A DNA stretch of 64,000 bases from an uncultured Porphyromonadaceae bacterium (GCA_900540205.1 UQER01000002.1:94367-158366), one strand, 5' to 3'. Shown: positions 37,182-46,370, numbered from the stretch's first letter. Program-made: numbers and translations. Notes: generated by a model from the sequence alone, not told the origin.

Positions 37182-38081
37182 ATGAAAAAAATCATTGTAA
37201 CATTCGGCTCCGCCCTTCTTATGGTAGCCGGTCTCTCCTCTTGCAACAATGGCGGCTCTTCAGCCAACAGTGAGGACAAAGCTTTCGGCGACTCCGTTGC
37301 CACATCGCTCGGCCATGTAGCAGCCGCTCAGGCAGCCCAGCAGTACGAGCGCATGAAAGAAATGCAGCCCGAAATGGCCGACAAATTCAGCAAAGAGGCT
37401 TATCTGAAAGGAATCAAGGCCGTTCTTGATGCCGACACAACTCAGATGGCTTATTATCAGGGACTCCAGATGGGTCTGCAGCTCGTAAACCCGGTTATCG
37501 GCATCAACAACGAGGCTAAAATCCCCGTTGACAAGAACAAGGTTCTCGAAGCCTTCAAAACTCTTTACATGGCCGACTCAATCGGCGAAACCGCACAGTA
37601 TTTCGGTGAATATCAGGCTCTGATGACCCGTGTACAGACCATCATGAAAGAGCGTCACGACGCTGAGGTGGCAGCTTCTCCCGAAGCCCAGAAAAACCTC
37701 AAGGACGGTCAGGCATATGCAGAGAAAATGGTGAAAGAGGGCTATACAAAAGCTCCCTCGGGCATCGTCTACAAAATCGAGAATCCCGGCGCTCAGCCTA
37801 ACGTTCAGCTCACCGACCAGGTGGCAGTGCTCTACACCGGTAAGAACATCGAAGGCGAAGTGTTCGACACCAACGAAGGCAACGTACGCCCCATGCGTGT
37901 CAACGGTTTCGTACCCGGCTTCAAGGAAGCTCTCACAATGCTTGGCAAAGGCGGCAAGATGACAGTAGTTATCCCTGCCGACCTCGCTTACGGTCTTGAC
38001 GGCGGCGGCGACAAAATCGGCCCCAACCAGACCCTCGTATTCGACATCGAGATTCAGGACATCAATCCCCAGCAGAAATAA
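37182..38081 (+). CDS. FKBP-type peptidyl-prolyl isomerase, lipoprotein
   Basis: Third FKBP of the cluster, anchored to a membrane by lipid. The signal ends in VAGLSSC with Cys21. A long helical N-terminal domain with an Ala/Gln/Glu-rich stretch (HVAAAQAAQQYERMKEMQPE) precedes the FKBP domain (VAVLYTGKNIEGEVFDTN, FVPGFKEALTMLGKGGKMT, VVIPADLAYGLDG). Length is 299 residues. It lies 64 bases after the second gene and is followed by a strong terminator, so it closes the three-gene unit. The three proteins share a layout and look like serial duplication with re-targeting. Confidence 0.92.
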   Translation: MKKIIVTFGSALLMVAGLSSCNNGGSSANSEDKAFGDSVATSLGHVAAAQAAQQYERMKEMQPEMADKFSKEAYLKGIKAVLDADTTQMAYYQGLQMGLQLVNPVIGINNEAKIPVDKNKVLEAFKTLYMADSIGETAQYFGEYQALMTRVQTIMKERHDAEVAASPEAQKNLKDGQAYAEKMVKEGYTKAPSGIVYKIENPGAQPNVQLTDQVAVLYTGKNIEGEVFDTNEGNVRPMRVNGFVPGFKEALTMLGKGGKMTVVIPADLAYGLDGGGDKIGPNQTLVFDIEIQDINPQQK

Positions 38082-38111
38082 TCCTGCCTGACAGAAACTA
38101 ACAAAAGAAAA

Positions 38112-38156
38112 GGCGCTGTGTCAAAATTCAATATTTTGGCACAGCGCCCAATTTTA
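38112..38156 (+). terminator. Intrinsic terminator of the FKBP cluster
   Basis: GGCGCTGTGTCAAAAT (38112-38127) pairs with ATTTTGGCACAGCGCC (38133-38148), 16 pairs with one G-U, over a 5-base loop, followed by a T-rich stretch. Confidence 0.85.
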
Positions 38157-38167
38157 TTACCGGATGG

Positions 38168-38220
38168 TGAGGGTGCTGTCAGAATGGTTCCTACCATCTG
38201 GGCCATTCTGACACACCCTC
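38168..38220. repeat. Second long inverted repeat downstream of the FKBP terminator
   Basis: The arm reading GAGGGTGCTGTCAGAATGG (ending at 38187) pairs with CCATTCTGACACACCCTC (38203-38220), complementary except for one extra C, over a loop of about 15 bases. It follows the terminator by 20 bases and has a related TGTCA-A/G-AAT core. It may be a back-up terminator or a copy of a dispersed intergenic repeat. Confidence 0.6.
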
Positions 38221-38340
38221 TTTCCGCGTTTTATCCTGATGCCATGCATGGATATGCATACAAATTATTGGCAAGAATGGGCAAAAACTGTGAAATTTAT
38301 AGCTGTCTGCAACATACAATCAGAGATTTGCGATTTCAGA

Positions 38341-38372
38341 TTTTGTCCACCTCACTAAAAATGTTAACTTTG
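38341..38372 (+). promoter_or_regulatory. Bacteroidetes promoter for psd-pssA
   Basis: TTTTG (38341-38345), a 19-base spacer and TAACTTTG (38365-38372) fit the -33/-7 promoter pattern of Bacteroidetes. It lies about 130 bases upstream of psd and serves the 422-base gap 38082-38503, whose other contents are the two hairpins above. Confidence 0.65.
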
Positions 38373-38503
38373 CAAGTTAATAAACCATGGAAACCGAAAA
38401 AAGACAATTTGGCTCAAAAAAGTTTCCACGGCTTGCACACACTGAACTTTAATAAAGAGCGCTACGGCTTTTTGCCACAGCAAGCAATACGATAAAATAA
38501 ACA

Positions 38504-39202
38504 ATGAGAGTAAAAATTCACCGCGAAGGAACCAACATACTGATTATTGCAGCCTTGTTACTGGTGCTTATCAATGTGCTGACATGGATGTTCTGCAAAC
38601 AATGGCCATGGCTTCCCGCATTGGTGAGCGGTGTGTCGGTGGTATTTTATCTGCTGGTGGTAAATTTCTACCGGTCGCCGCGCCGCAATTTTCCGGGAAA
38701 CCCGCACAATGCCGTTGTGGCCTCGGCCGACGGAAAAGTGGTGGCGCTCGAGGAAACTTTCGAGGATGAATACCTGCATTGCAAATGCATACAGCTCAGC
38801 GTGTTCATGAGCCCGATGAATGTGCATGCCAACTGGTTTCCGGTGAATGGTGAGGTTATATATTCCGTTCACCATCCGGGTCGTTTCATGGCTGCATATC
38901 TCCCGAAATCGAGCACAGAGAACGAGCGTTCGACCGTGGTGATCCGCACTCCCGCCGGACAACTTGTACTTATGCGTCAGGTGGCCGGTGCCATGGCCCG
39001 ACGGGTAGTTACCTATGCTCAGCCGGGCGACGAGGCATCGATCGAGGACCACATGGGATTCATCAAACTCGGTTCGCGCGTTGACCTGTATCTGCCGCTC
39101 TCCACAACCATAAACGTTGCCTTGGGCGACGCCACGATAGGTGGCGTGACCGAAGTTGGGCGCCTTCATCCGGAAGCCGACAAACGGGATTCTGACAAAT
39201 AA
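38504..39202 (+). CDS. psd: Phosphatidylserine decarboxylase proenzyme
   Basis: Membrane enzyme that converts phosphatidylserine to phosphatidylethanolamine. Two N-terminal hydrophobic segments (residues 12-55) are followed by VVASADGKVVAL, the metal/active-site region VFMSPMNVHANWFPV, and the self-cleavage site LGSRVD, where Ser191 becomes the pyruvoyl cofactor and splits the beta and alpha chains. The 232-residue length fits the short PSD-A type. pssA follows after 12 bases, giving the two consecutive steps of the same pathway in one operon. Confidence 0.95.
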   Translation: MRVKIHREGTNILIIAALLLVLINVLTWMFCKQWPWLPALVSGVSVVFYLLVVNFYRSPRRNFPGNPHNAVVASADGKVVALEETFEDEYLHCKCIQLSVFMSPMNVHANWFPVNGEVIYSVHHPGRFMAAYLPKSSTENERSTVVIRTPAGQLVLMRQVAGAMARRVVTYAQPGDEASIEDHMGFIKLGSRVDLYLPLSTTINVALGDATIGGVTEVGRLHPEADKRDSDK

Positions 39203-39214
39203 AAACGACAAGAC

Positions 39215-39970
39215 ATGATCCGACGCATCATAACATCCGTACCTAACGCTTTGACATGCTGCAACCTGCTTTGCGGTGCCTTGGCCTGTATATTTGCATT
39301 CTCAGCCTATCAGGTGTTTCCGGAACTTTGGGGCCTCAACGGGCGCCAGATTGTGTGGATACTGATTGGTGCAGCCGCATTTTTCGACTTTTTCGACGGT
39401 GCGGCGGCACGCATGCTTCACGCACCTTCGCCTCTGGGCAAGGAACTTGACTCGCTTGCCGATCTGGTAAGTTTCGGTATGGCGCCTGCGATGCTTCTCT
39501 ACAACATCCTGATTGTATGGACCTGCTCATGGTGGATTCCTTATGTAAGCCTGTTTATCCCTGCCATGGGTGCACTCCGTCTGGCCAAATTCAACCTTGA
39601 CGATTCGCAGTCTTCCACTTTCAAGGGACTGCCAATCCCGGCCAACGCAATCTTCTGGATCGGCGCAACGGCATGGATGCAGAGCCATGCCCGCGAATGG
39701 ATGGCACAGCACATCTACTGGGGCAACTTTATCGTGTCGCTCGCCATTGTGGCCGTGGCGTTGCTGATGGTGACAGACATGCGCATGTTCTCGCTGAAAC
39801 TCAAAAACTTCCGTATAGGCGACAATCTGTTGCGCTACATCCTCATTGTTGCGGCGGTGCTTTTTGTAGCAATATTCGGCGTGGAAGGATTTGCCTACAC
39901 CATCATACTCTACTTCATCCTGTCTGCATTCTTCATGCCTGTCATCGACCGCAAAGAGAACAAACAGTGA
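39215..39970 (+). CDS. pssA: CDP-diacylglycerol-serine O-phosphatidyltransferase
   Basis: Inner-membrane enzyme that makes phosphatidylserine from CDP-diacylglycerol and serine, the substrate of the psd product encoded upstream. The CDP-alcohol phosphotransferase motif is complete: DFFDGAAARM, then GKELDSLADLVSFG, with its four aspartates in the right spacing. Several membrane segments follow. Length is 251 residues. The pairing with psd supports the call. Confidence 0.95.
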   Translation: MIRRIITSVPNALTCCNLLCGALACIFAFSAYQVFPELWGLNGRQIVWILIGAAAFFDFFDGAAARMLHAPSPLGKELDSLADLVSFGMAPAMLLYNILIVWTCSWWIPYVSLFIPAMGALRLAKFNLDDSQSSTFKGLPIPANAIFWIGATAWMQSHAREWMAQHIYWGNFIVSLAIVAVALLMVTDMRMFSLKLKNFRIGDNLLRYILIVAAVLFVAIFGVEGFAYTIILYFILSAFFMPVIDRKENKQ

Positions 39971-40049
39971 CACACGGCCATTATAATCTCAGGTAAAGAT
40001 TATAAATTGAAAAATGCGGACAGCCGTGTTCACAATAAACTGACTTTCG

Positions 40050-40424
40050 ATGGAACTATTCTTTCTATTTCTACTTGTAGTATTCTTTATATTCGTGGTG
40101 CGGCCGCTGTTTAAATTGTGGCGCACATATTCAAAACTTAAAAAGGGTGATTTTTCTGTTTTCGGCGACCTTTTCGGGCAACCGGGGTCACAGAAACAGA
40201 CCTTGGCATATGGAACCGACGGACATAGAAAAGCCGGTTGGACCAAGGCCCGGATCAAAAAGAAAAAAATACCGGCCGATGTGGGAGAATATGTGAAGTT
40301 CACCGAAATAACCACCGCGGAGGAGAGCCGGACCACTACGGAACAAGCCGGTGCCGACGGCAATCAGTCGACTGTCACCGTCGAACAGCAGATAACCGAC
40401 GTTGAGTGGGAAGACATTAAATAA
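40050..40424 (+). CDS. DUF4834 family small membrane protein
   Basis: A Bacteroidetes-specific family without assigned function. One N-terminal membrane helix (LFFLFLLVVFFIFVVRPLFK) is followed by a basic segment with YSKLKKGDFSVFGDLFG and a charged tail (ARIKKKKIPADVGEYVKFTE) that ends in the acidic DVEWEDIK. Length is 124 residues. It lies 79 bases after pssA and 91 before the DUF2461 gene, so it may share the phospholipid operon. The N-terminal anchor and cytoplasmic tail are inferred from the hydrophobicity pattern. Confidence 0.8.
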   Translation: MELFFLFLLVVFFIFVVRPLFKLWRTYSKLKKGDFSVFGDLFGQPGSQKQTLAYGTDGHRKAGWTKARIKKKKIPADVGEYVKFTEITTAEESRTTTEQAGADGNQSTVTVEQQITDVEWEDIK

Positions 40425-40515
40425 CGAATAACAGGACGGCAGGATATTGCCCACCACATGGTGCAATAGCTTGCCGTACCGGTTTTATTGAAATTGCTTT
40501 CATTATAAGGCAAAC

Positions 40516-41214
40516 ATGAAAAAGTCAACCGATTATTACGTACCGCGTCTTTATGATTTTCTGACAAGACTGCATGCCAACAATAACCGAGAGTGGTTTC
40601 ACCAGCACCGCGCCGAATATGATGATCTGCGGGCACTGTGGATGGCCGACATAGACCGCCTGATAGCGCACATGGCCACGTGGGATGCCTCGCTCGGAGC
40701 CTTTACGGCAAAAAACTGCGTGTATCGCATATATCGCGACACACGGTTCTCGCTTGACAAAACTCCGTTGAAAACTTACTTCTCGGCATCGGTGAGTCCT
40801 CACGGACGTGCACCACATTATGGCGGCTACTATCTGCAGATGGGGCCGGATTTCAGCGGCGCCTACACCGACAGCGGCCTGTTCGGCGGAATATGGTGTC
40901 CTGACCCTGCAGTGCTCAAGAAGCTGCGCAAGGCCATTGTTGACAATATCGAGGAGTTCGAGGATATTATCAACACGCCTGCAATGATTAAAGAATTTCC
41001 GGGATGGTGCGGAAGCGCACTCAAAACGGTACCTAAAGGTTACGACCGCAATCACCCTCAGGCGCATCTGCTCCGCCTCAAGGATTACGGCAAGTTCCAT
41101 CCCTGCAACGAAGCTTTCTTTTCCGACCCTTCGTGGCCGGAACGCACCTCAGAGCTTTTCAGCATACTCAAGCCACTGGTAGATTTCCTCAACTACTCGG
41201 TAGAAGAAGAATAA
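40516..41214 (+). CDS. DUF2461 domain-containing protein
   Basis: Cytoplasmic protein of the widespread DUF2461 family (TIGR02453-like); no enzymatic role is established. Typical features are LYDFLTRLHANNNREWFHQH near the N-terminus, VYRIYRDTRFSLDKTPLKTY in the middle and GGYYLQMGPDFSGAYTDSGL. The full 232 residues are one domain of the expected size. It lies 26 bases upstream of the GH30 gene, though functional linkage is doubtful. Confidence 0.9.
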   Translation: MKKSTDYYVPRLYDFLTRLHANNNREWFHQHRAEYDDLRALWMADIDRLIAHMATWDASLGAFTAKNCVYRIYRDTRFSLDKTPLKTYFSASVSPHGRAPHYGGYYLQMGPDFSGAYTDSGLFGGIWCPDPAVLKKLRKAIVDNIEEFEDIINTPAMIKEFPGWCGSALKTVPKGYDRNHPQAHLLRLKDYGKFHPCNEAFFSDPSWPERTSELFSILKPLVDFLNYSVEEE

Positions 41215-41240
41215 CCGATCATCCGAAACCTTAACCTCCC

Positions 41241-42746
41241 ATGAAACCGCAACAGACTCTATGTAGCCTGGCCTGCTGTCTGGCCTTTTTCAGCGTTTCC
41301 GCACAAAAGGTCACAGTCTACAAAACCACAGAAAATTCACCCTGGCAAAAATCAGAGACCCGTCTGCAGTCCAAGCCGACGACCACACCTTGGCTTGAAA
41401 TCAATGGCTCAGAGAATGGAACACTACTGAAGGCATGGGGAACAACATTCAACGAACTCGACTGGGACGCGCTGCAGCTTCTCACGCCACCTGTACAACA
41501 GGAGATAATGCACAATCTTTTCGCTCCTGACGGTGACCTGAAATTCACCCGCGGACGCATTTCCATGAACTGCAACGACTATGGCCGCTCATGGTACAGC
41601 TGTGACGAGGTACCCGGCGACTTTGAACTGCGATATTTTAACATAGACCGCGACAAACGAGGCATAATCCCCCTGATACGCGCCGCACAGAATCAGAATC
41701 CGAAGCTTACATTCTGGATTTCTCCATGGAGTCCGCCGAGCTGGATGAAAATCAATAATGACTATCCTGTGGTCAGCAGCAAACACAACAATGCCGACCC
41801 CAAACAGGACTATCTGCTTTTCGGTTCTGCCGAAGATATAGACGAGGATGAGATGAAATTCCTGGGCGAACGCAAAAGCCAGTTTCCCCGCAGGCTTGCC
41901 ACTCAGGATTATTTCATTCAGGATCCGCGCTATCTGAAAGCTTACGCCAACTACTTCTGCCGCTTCATTGATGAATACAAGGAGCAGGGGATACCTATCG
42001 ACATGGTAATCTATCAGAACGAGGCCTACAGCTATACTCCATATCCCGGCTGCCCGTGGACAGCCGAAGGAACCATACGGTTCAACCGCGACTATCTTGC
42101 ACCTGCACTGCGGGAGAAGCATCCTGAAGTTAAGCTATATATCGGCACTTTCAACACCAACCGACTTGACCACGTTCAGCAAATAATGGCCGACGAAGGT
42201 CTGCGCCAAAGCATCGACGGGGTTGCCTTCCAGTGGGAAGGCCGCGAGATACTGCCTGAAATACGCAAACAATATCCCGACTTCCATTACATCTGTTCGG
42301 AAAGCGAGTGCGGCAACGGCTCGATGGACTGGAAAGCCGGCGAACATACCTTTTTCCTGATTGCCGACAACATGGGCAACGGAACAGACGAATGGTTCAA
42401 CTGGAACTTCCTCCTGCCCGACAACGGCATAAGCCCATGGGGATGGACACAGAACGCATTGATTCAGGTGGACTCAAAGCAGCGCACCATACGCTATACA
42501 CCTGAATATTTCGCGGTGAAACATTTCAGCAATCTCGTGCCTCCCGGCAGTGTGATGACCGGGTATGCACCACGTACCGACAGCCGCAATGCTCCTGCCA
42601 TCGTCTACCGCACTCCCGAAAACGCCCACATCGTTATCGCAGGCAACTTTGAGAACGAAGCCCGGCCATTCACCGTCCGAATAGCCGGCCGCTACCTCAA
42701 CGCCACCCTCTCTCCCCACTCCTTCACCACCTTCGTGATAAAATAA
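41241..42746 (+). CDS. GH30 family glycosidase (glucosylceramidase-like)
   Basis: Secreted retaining beta-glycosidase. A signal peptide ends in FFSVSAQ. The TIM barrel shows RISMNCNDYGRSWYS and WISPWSPPSWMKIN, the acid/base in VIYQNEAYSYTPYPGC (Glu261) and the nucleophile in ICSESECGNG (Glu354 or Glu356). The C-terminal beta domain (NAHIVIAGNFENEARPFTVR) completes the family layout. At 501 residues it resembles GH30 subfamily 1-3 enzymes, which act on glucosylceramide or beta-1,6-glucan. It is not part of a PUL here, so the target (host or diet) is open. Confidence 0.9.
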   Translation: MKPQQTLCSLACCLAFFSVSAQKVTVYKTTENSPWQKSETRLQSKPTTTPWLEINGSENGTLLKAWGTTFNELDWDALQLLTPPVQQEIMHNLFAPDGDLKFTRGRISMNCNDYGRSWYSCDEVPGDFELRYFNIDRDKRGIIPLIRAAQNQNPKLTFWISPWSPPSWMKINNDYPVVSSKHNNADPKQDYLLFGSAEDIDEDEMKFLGERKSQFPRRLATQDYFIQDPRYLKAYANYFCRFIDEYKEQGIPIDMVIYQNEAYSYTPYPGCPWTAEGTIRFNRDYLAPALREKHPEVKLYIGTFNTNRLDHVQQIMADEGLRQSIDGVAFQWEGREILPEIRKQYPDFHYICSESECGNGSMDWKAGEHTFFLIADNMGNGTDEWFNWNFLLPDNGISPWGWTQNALIQVDSKQRTIRYTPEYFAVKHFSNLVPPGSVMTGYAPRTDSRNAPAIVYRTPENAHIVIAGNFENEARPFTVRIAGRYLNATLSPHSFTTFVIK

Positions 42747-42809
42747 GTCTGTAAGATAAAAAGGAGTACCGTATTACAATGCAATTCAAGAGATAATGTT
42801 TTGACCTGT

Positions 42810-44546
42810 ATGATCAACAAAACTATTATTTCAATAATCACCACCCCATACACAAAACCGAAATATTTCAGAATCTGGATTATTTTGTTTTTGTTTTCAG
42901 TAATGGGAATGATTGACCTGCCTGCAGGTCGATTATTTCCATGCACTGTTTCCATTTCATGGATATTGATTATTATAATAGCATTCACAAAAGCAACCTT
43001 TTTATCCATCATAGGCAGATTAATAAATCATTTAAGGTATAGGTATAAAACCACTGCAGGGATATTGAACGTATTGTTCATCTGCTTCATTGTGGGGGTA
43101 TATTTCTTTTGCCTGGTTAATTTTTTATGCTTTCATTTTTATGGATTCGGCATCAGCAACAAGCTGATGGCCATAATTGCACAGACAAATTACGACGAAA
43201 CAGCAGAATTCCTCCCAACATTTCTGGCAAACCTTTATTCAGAGATACAAAATCCGGCGACATGGCTGGTTCTAATCATATTCATTTGTCTGATGCTGTT
43301 TGCCAACAAATTGGCATCGATAGGAATAATCCGTTCCATCATATATGCCGTGTCGGTCGTCGGAGCTGCCCTCATGGTATTTTTCATGGCAACCTTACCT
43401 GCGGGGAAAACAGATTTGTTTGTACCGTTGCGTGTAACTAAAACAATAGTGCGCACTGTCAGGGAGCACAGACACCTGACAGAAATAATGAATCAGGTAA
43501 AATACTTTCCTGAACTGGAACAAACAGTATCTTCAGGAGGTGCGACAGATTTATGTATGATAATAGGTGAATCAGCCTCACGACAAAACCTGGAGATCTA
43601 TGGTTATCCGTTGCCAACTTCACCAAACGCCATGGCAATGAGGGACAGCCTGTTCATATTTGAGGATGCCTTGGCAAGCTCAACAAGTACCGCCTTAAAT
43701 ATGGAACGTATATTGAGTTTTATGCCGGATTCCGATTTTTCCGGTAACTGGTACGATTACCCTATGCTGATTGATTTGATGAATGCAGCAGGCTACCGGA
43801 CATACTGGCTTTCAAATCAGGAGAAAAGTGGGATATGGAGCAATAGCTCCGCTGCAATGGTAGCGCATGCCGATGAAATCAAATATGTAGGTAACCTCAG
43901 CTCGGAAGACCATCTCCTCCAAAAGTTTGATGAAGTATTGCTGACTTATGTCACAGAGGCCTTCAATAATAGCGCCCCGTCTAAATTCATAGGGGTACAC
44001 TTAAAAGGGTCACATACCCGCTATTACAACCGGTATCCCGAAGAATTCAACAGATTCTCGGCAACAGATGTACTCCGAACCATCCGACATCCATGGCTTG
44101 ACGAGACAAAGGCACAGAGAGTGGCGGAATATGACAATTCCATATTATACACCGATTTTGTGGTAAATGAAATAATTGATAAGGCACGCCGGTCCGACAA
44201 GCCATCATTGGTGTTGTATTTTTCGGATCATGGAGAAAATGTGTACTTTAACCGTGACTTCTGCGGCAGGGATTCATTATTTGTTGAAGTTCCTTTCTAC
44301 ATATATGCCAACAATGCCTTCCACAAAGCCTTCCCGGATAAGATAAAAAAACTTGAAGATGCAAGAAACCGGCATTTTTCAACAGCAAATATAATTCACT
44401 CCATCATGTCTCTTACATCGACAATGAATCAATACTATGATGAGCAACTCGATGTACTTTCCGATTCATTTATTAAACGGCCCCGCAAAGTAGACGGGAG
44501 AGTGTGGGGCAAAGATAAGGGAACCAAAACTGTATTACCAAAATGA
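42810..44546 (+). CDS. Phosphoethanolamine transferase (EptA/sulfatase family)
   Basis: Inner-membrane enzyme that moves phosphoethanolamine from phosphatidylethanolamine to lipid A or another surface glycan. Four or five N-terminal membrane helices (to about residue 200) precede the periplasmic alkaline-phosphatase-like domain: DLCMIIGESASRQNLEIYGY with the first metal ligands, ASSTSTALNMERIL with the Thr nucleophile region (about residue 290), HLKGSHTRYYNRYP and LVLYFSDHGENVY with the last ligands. Start 42810 is the first ATG; a TTG lies three codons earlier. The DNA is clearly more AT-rich than the GH30 gene before it, which could mark a horizontally acquired segment. Its donor lipid is made by psd/pssA nearby. 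Confidence 0.88.
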   Translation: MINKTIISIITTPYTKPKYFRIWIILFLFSVMGMIDLPAGRLFPCTVSISWILIIIIAFTKATFLSIIGRLINHLRYRYKTTAGILNVLFICFIVGVYFFCLVNFLCFHFYGFGISNKLMAIIAQTNYDETAEFLPTFLANLYSEIQNPATWLVLIIFICLMLFANKLASIGIIRSIIYAVSVVGAALMVFFMATLPAGKTDLFVPLRVTKTIVRTVREHRHLTEIMNQVKYFPELEQTVSSGGATDLCMIIGESASRQNLEIYGYPLPTSPNAMAMRDSLFIFEDALASSTSTALNMERILSFMPDSDFSGNWYDYPMLIDLMNAAGYRTYWLSNQEKSGIWSNSSAAMVAHADEIKYVGNLSSEDHLLQKFDEVLLTYVTEAFNNSAPSKFIGVHLKGSHTRYYNRYPEEFNRFSATDVLRTIRHPWLDETKAQRVAEYDNSILYTDFVVNEIIDKARRSDKPSLVLYFSDHGENVYFNRDFCGRDSLFVEVPFYIYANNAFHKAFPDKIKKLEDARNRHFSTANIIHSIMSLTSTMNQYYDEQLDVLSDSFIKRPRKVDGRVWGKDKGTKTVLPK

Positions 44547-45301
44547 AACTTCGCTACCCGATAAAATTTTACGCAACGTTGCTGCTGGCCGCCGCTGTGG
44601 TGACTGCCATCGGCTGGAGATTATGGTTTAATCATGTCTGTGAATCAATTATCAAGGACTATCCTGAACAAAACTACATTGCTCATGGAGGTGGCGCCAT
44701 CGACGGCCACATTGCAACCAACTCACTTGAAGCGATAGACAATGCCATTGCGCATGGATTCAGATATATTGAGCTCGATCTACAACTGACTGCTGACAGT
44801 TTTCTTGTTGCAACCCATGACTGGGATTCATTTAGAGAAATTACAGAATTCAAAAATTATGACAACCGTCCGCCTACATTGGAAGAATTCAAAAATTGCA
44901 GAATATGGGGAAAATATACCCCGGTAACTTACCATATGATTGATTCCATATTTACTGCGCATCCGGATTTGATACTTGTTACGGATAAACTGGACGATGC
45001 CGAAACTCTGCAAAAGTTTCTTTCCGGATTGGCGCACAGAACCATGGTTGAATGCTTTTCAGAAAAAGCATTTGTTAAAATTAAAAATACAGGTTCTTTT
45101 TCTCCGATGTCGTCTTATCCTAACATTGTTCCTGAGCGACTTAATGTAACAGCTCTTGAAAGCACCCGCTACAGATACTTCCGTTTCATGCCATCAGCCT
45201 ATGCACTCTTCCGACTGGGCACTACAACCAGAGAAGAAGCTGATTCGGTGTTTGCCACAGACCGTCGCGTCAGGTTCTATTATGTTGACATCATAGAATA
45301 A
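44543..45301 (+). CDS. GDPD-like phosphodiesterase, membrane-anchored
   Basis: Probable glycerophosphodiester phosphodiesterase-fold enzyme facing the periplasm. One N-terminal membrane helix (FYATLLLAAAVVTAIGWRLW) is followed by YIAHGGGAIDG, NSLEAIDNAIAHGFRYIELD and LVATHDWDSF, which hold the two catalytic histidines and the Glu-x-Asp metal pair of GDPDs. The usual HRG is HGG here and ENT is TNS, as in a Bacteroidetes subgroup I recall. The start overlaps the phosphoethanolamine transferase stop by four bases, so the two are co-translated and may act on the same lipid or glycan. Substrate unknown. Confidence 0.8.
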   Translation: MKLRYPIKFYATLLLAAAVVTAIGWRLWFNHVCESIIKDYPEQNYIAHGGGAIDGHIATNSLEAIDNAIAHGFRYIELDLQLTADSFLVATHDWDSFREITEFKNYDNRPPTLEEFKNCRIWGKYTPVTYHMIDSIFTAHPDLILVTDKLDDAETLQKFLSGLAHRTMVECFSEKAFVKIKNTGSFSPMSSYPNIVPERLNVTALESTRYRYFRFMPSAYALFRLGTTTREEADSVFATDRRVRFYYVDIIE

Positions 45302-45432
45302 GGAGAATAAGAAGGACATTATCAAGCAATACGGAACTTTAAATTACAAAAGGTAGTGGTAAACTCCGTAATGAAGATTTATATGCCACTGTCGGCTATA
45401 AATTAAGATAATTATATTTACCTGTAAATAAT

Positions 45433-45473
45433 AAGGACTGACTCACAAAATATGAAGTCAGTCCTTGTTGTTT
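45433..45473. terminator. Bidirectional terminator between GDPD and M48 genes
   Basis: AAGGACTGAC (45433-45442) pairs with GTCAGTCCTT (45457-45466) over a 14-base loop, followed by TGTTGTTT. The converging neighbours could both use it. The rest of the 219-base gap is AT-rich without recognisable content. Confidence 0.65.
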
Positions 45474-45520
45474 CATTGTTATTCTATGAATCCTACATGG
45501 TACAATATAGAAATCTGCTA

Positions 45521-46315
45521 TTATTTTGCATCGGCAGGTTTTTCGATACCTTCCTTAGTGGCGCGTTCCTCCATACGGGAAATGCGTAAATCAAGATCAG
45601 GATGGCTTGAGAAAAGCTGATTGATTTTGCTGGTCTTTGCATCTCCCTGAAGTTCTTTCAGACGTTTGAATGAAAGAGCCATGGCCCAGGGGTTCTTACC
45701 GTTTTTCTTAAGAAATTCATAGCCGTAATCGTCAGCAGCTTTCTCTGCTTTCTGGGAGTATTTGGCAGAAACCAGAGCCTCGCCAAGACTTCCGAGCTGC
45801 GAATCGGTAAGGGCGGCAGCCTTACCGCTTGCCGATGCGATGCCATCCTTCAGGGCGGAAGTAAGCAAAGCCTGCTTGAAAGCATTTTTCGAATCTTTGT
45901 GTGCTACATGACCTATTTCATGACCTATAACTCCGAGAAGTTCATCATCGCTCATTATGTCCATTAGTGACGAGAACACACGGATGCTGCCGTCGGCACA
46001 TGCGAATGCATTCACGTCAATCACATTGTATACCTTAAAATTAAGAGGCATGCCCTCAACGTTAGTGATTCCTTCAGTAAGTTTTGCAAGACGCTGGGTG
46101 TAGGGATCATCGGCCGGAAGCACGGGATTGTGGGTATCCATCCAGTCGATGTACTCCTTTACATACTGCACCATGTCCTCATCCGAAAGAGTGACGGCCT
46201 GAGCAACTTTTTTAAGACCTCCGGCAGCTTTTTTAAGATTGAACTGAGCGTTTGCAGGCATTGCAAAAGCAATGCAAAGCATAATCATAAAGCTTTTAGT
46301 CAGATTCTTAATCAT
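45521..46315 (-). CDS. M48 family zinc metalloprotease, secreted
   Basis: Periplasmic or membrane-associated protease of the LoiP/YcaL/BepA type, involved in envelope protein quality control. A signal peptide (SFMIMLCIAFAMPANA) precedes the catalytic domain with the zinc motif VIGHEIGHVAHKDS (HExxH) and the downstream glutamate region KAEKAADDYGYEFL. It ends with FSSHPDLDLRISRMEE, typical of small M48 proteins. Length is 264 residues from the ATG at 46315. The single-domain layout has no TPR repeats. A promoter box is at 46371. Confidence 0.92.
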   Translation of the reverse strand: MIKNLTKSFMIMLCIAFAMPANAQFNLKKAAGGLKKVAQAVTLSDEDMVQYVKEYIDWMDTHNPVLPADDPYTQRLAKLTEGITNVEGMPLNFKVYNVIDVNAFACADGSIRVFSSLMDIMSDDELLGVIGHEIGHVAHKDSKNAFKQALLTSALKDGIASASGKAAALTDSQLGSLGEALVSAKYSQKAEKAADDYGYEFLKKNGKNPWAMALSFKRLKELQGDAKTSKINQLFSSHPDLDLRISRMEERATKEGIEKPADAK

Positions 46316-46370
46316 GATAATCAATTATGATTTATAATATAGAAAATTAACTATGATTTATTGGCAGATG

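Noticed and set aside
38118..38495. 125-residue open frame after the FKBP cluster
   Set aside because: It runs through two hairpins and the psd promoter and shows no conserved pattern.
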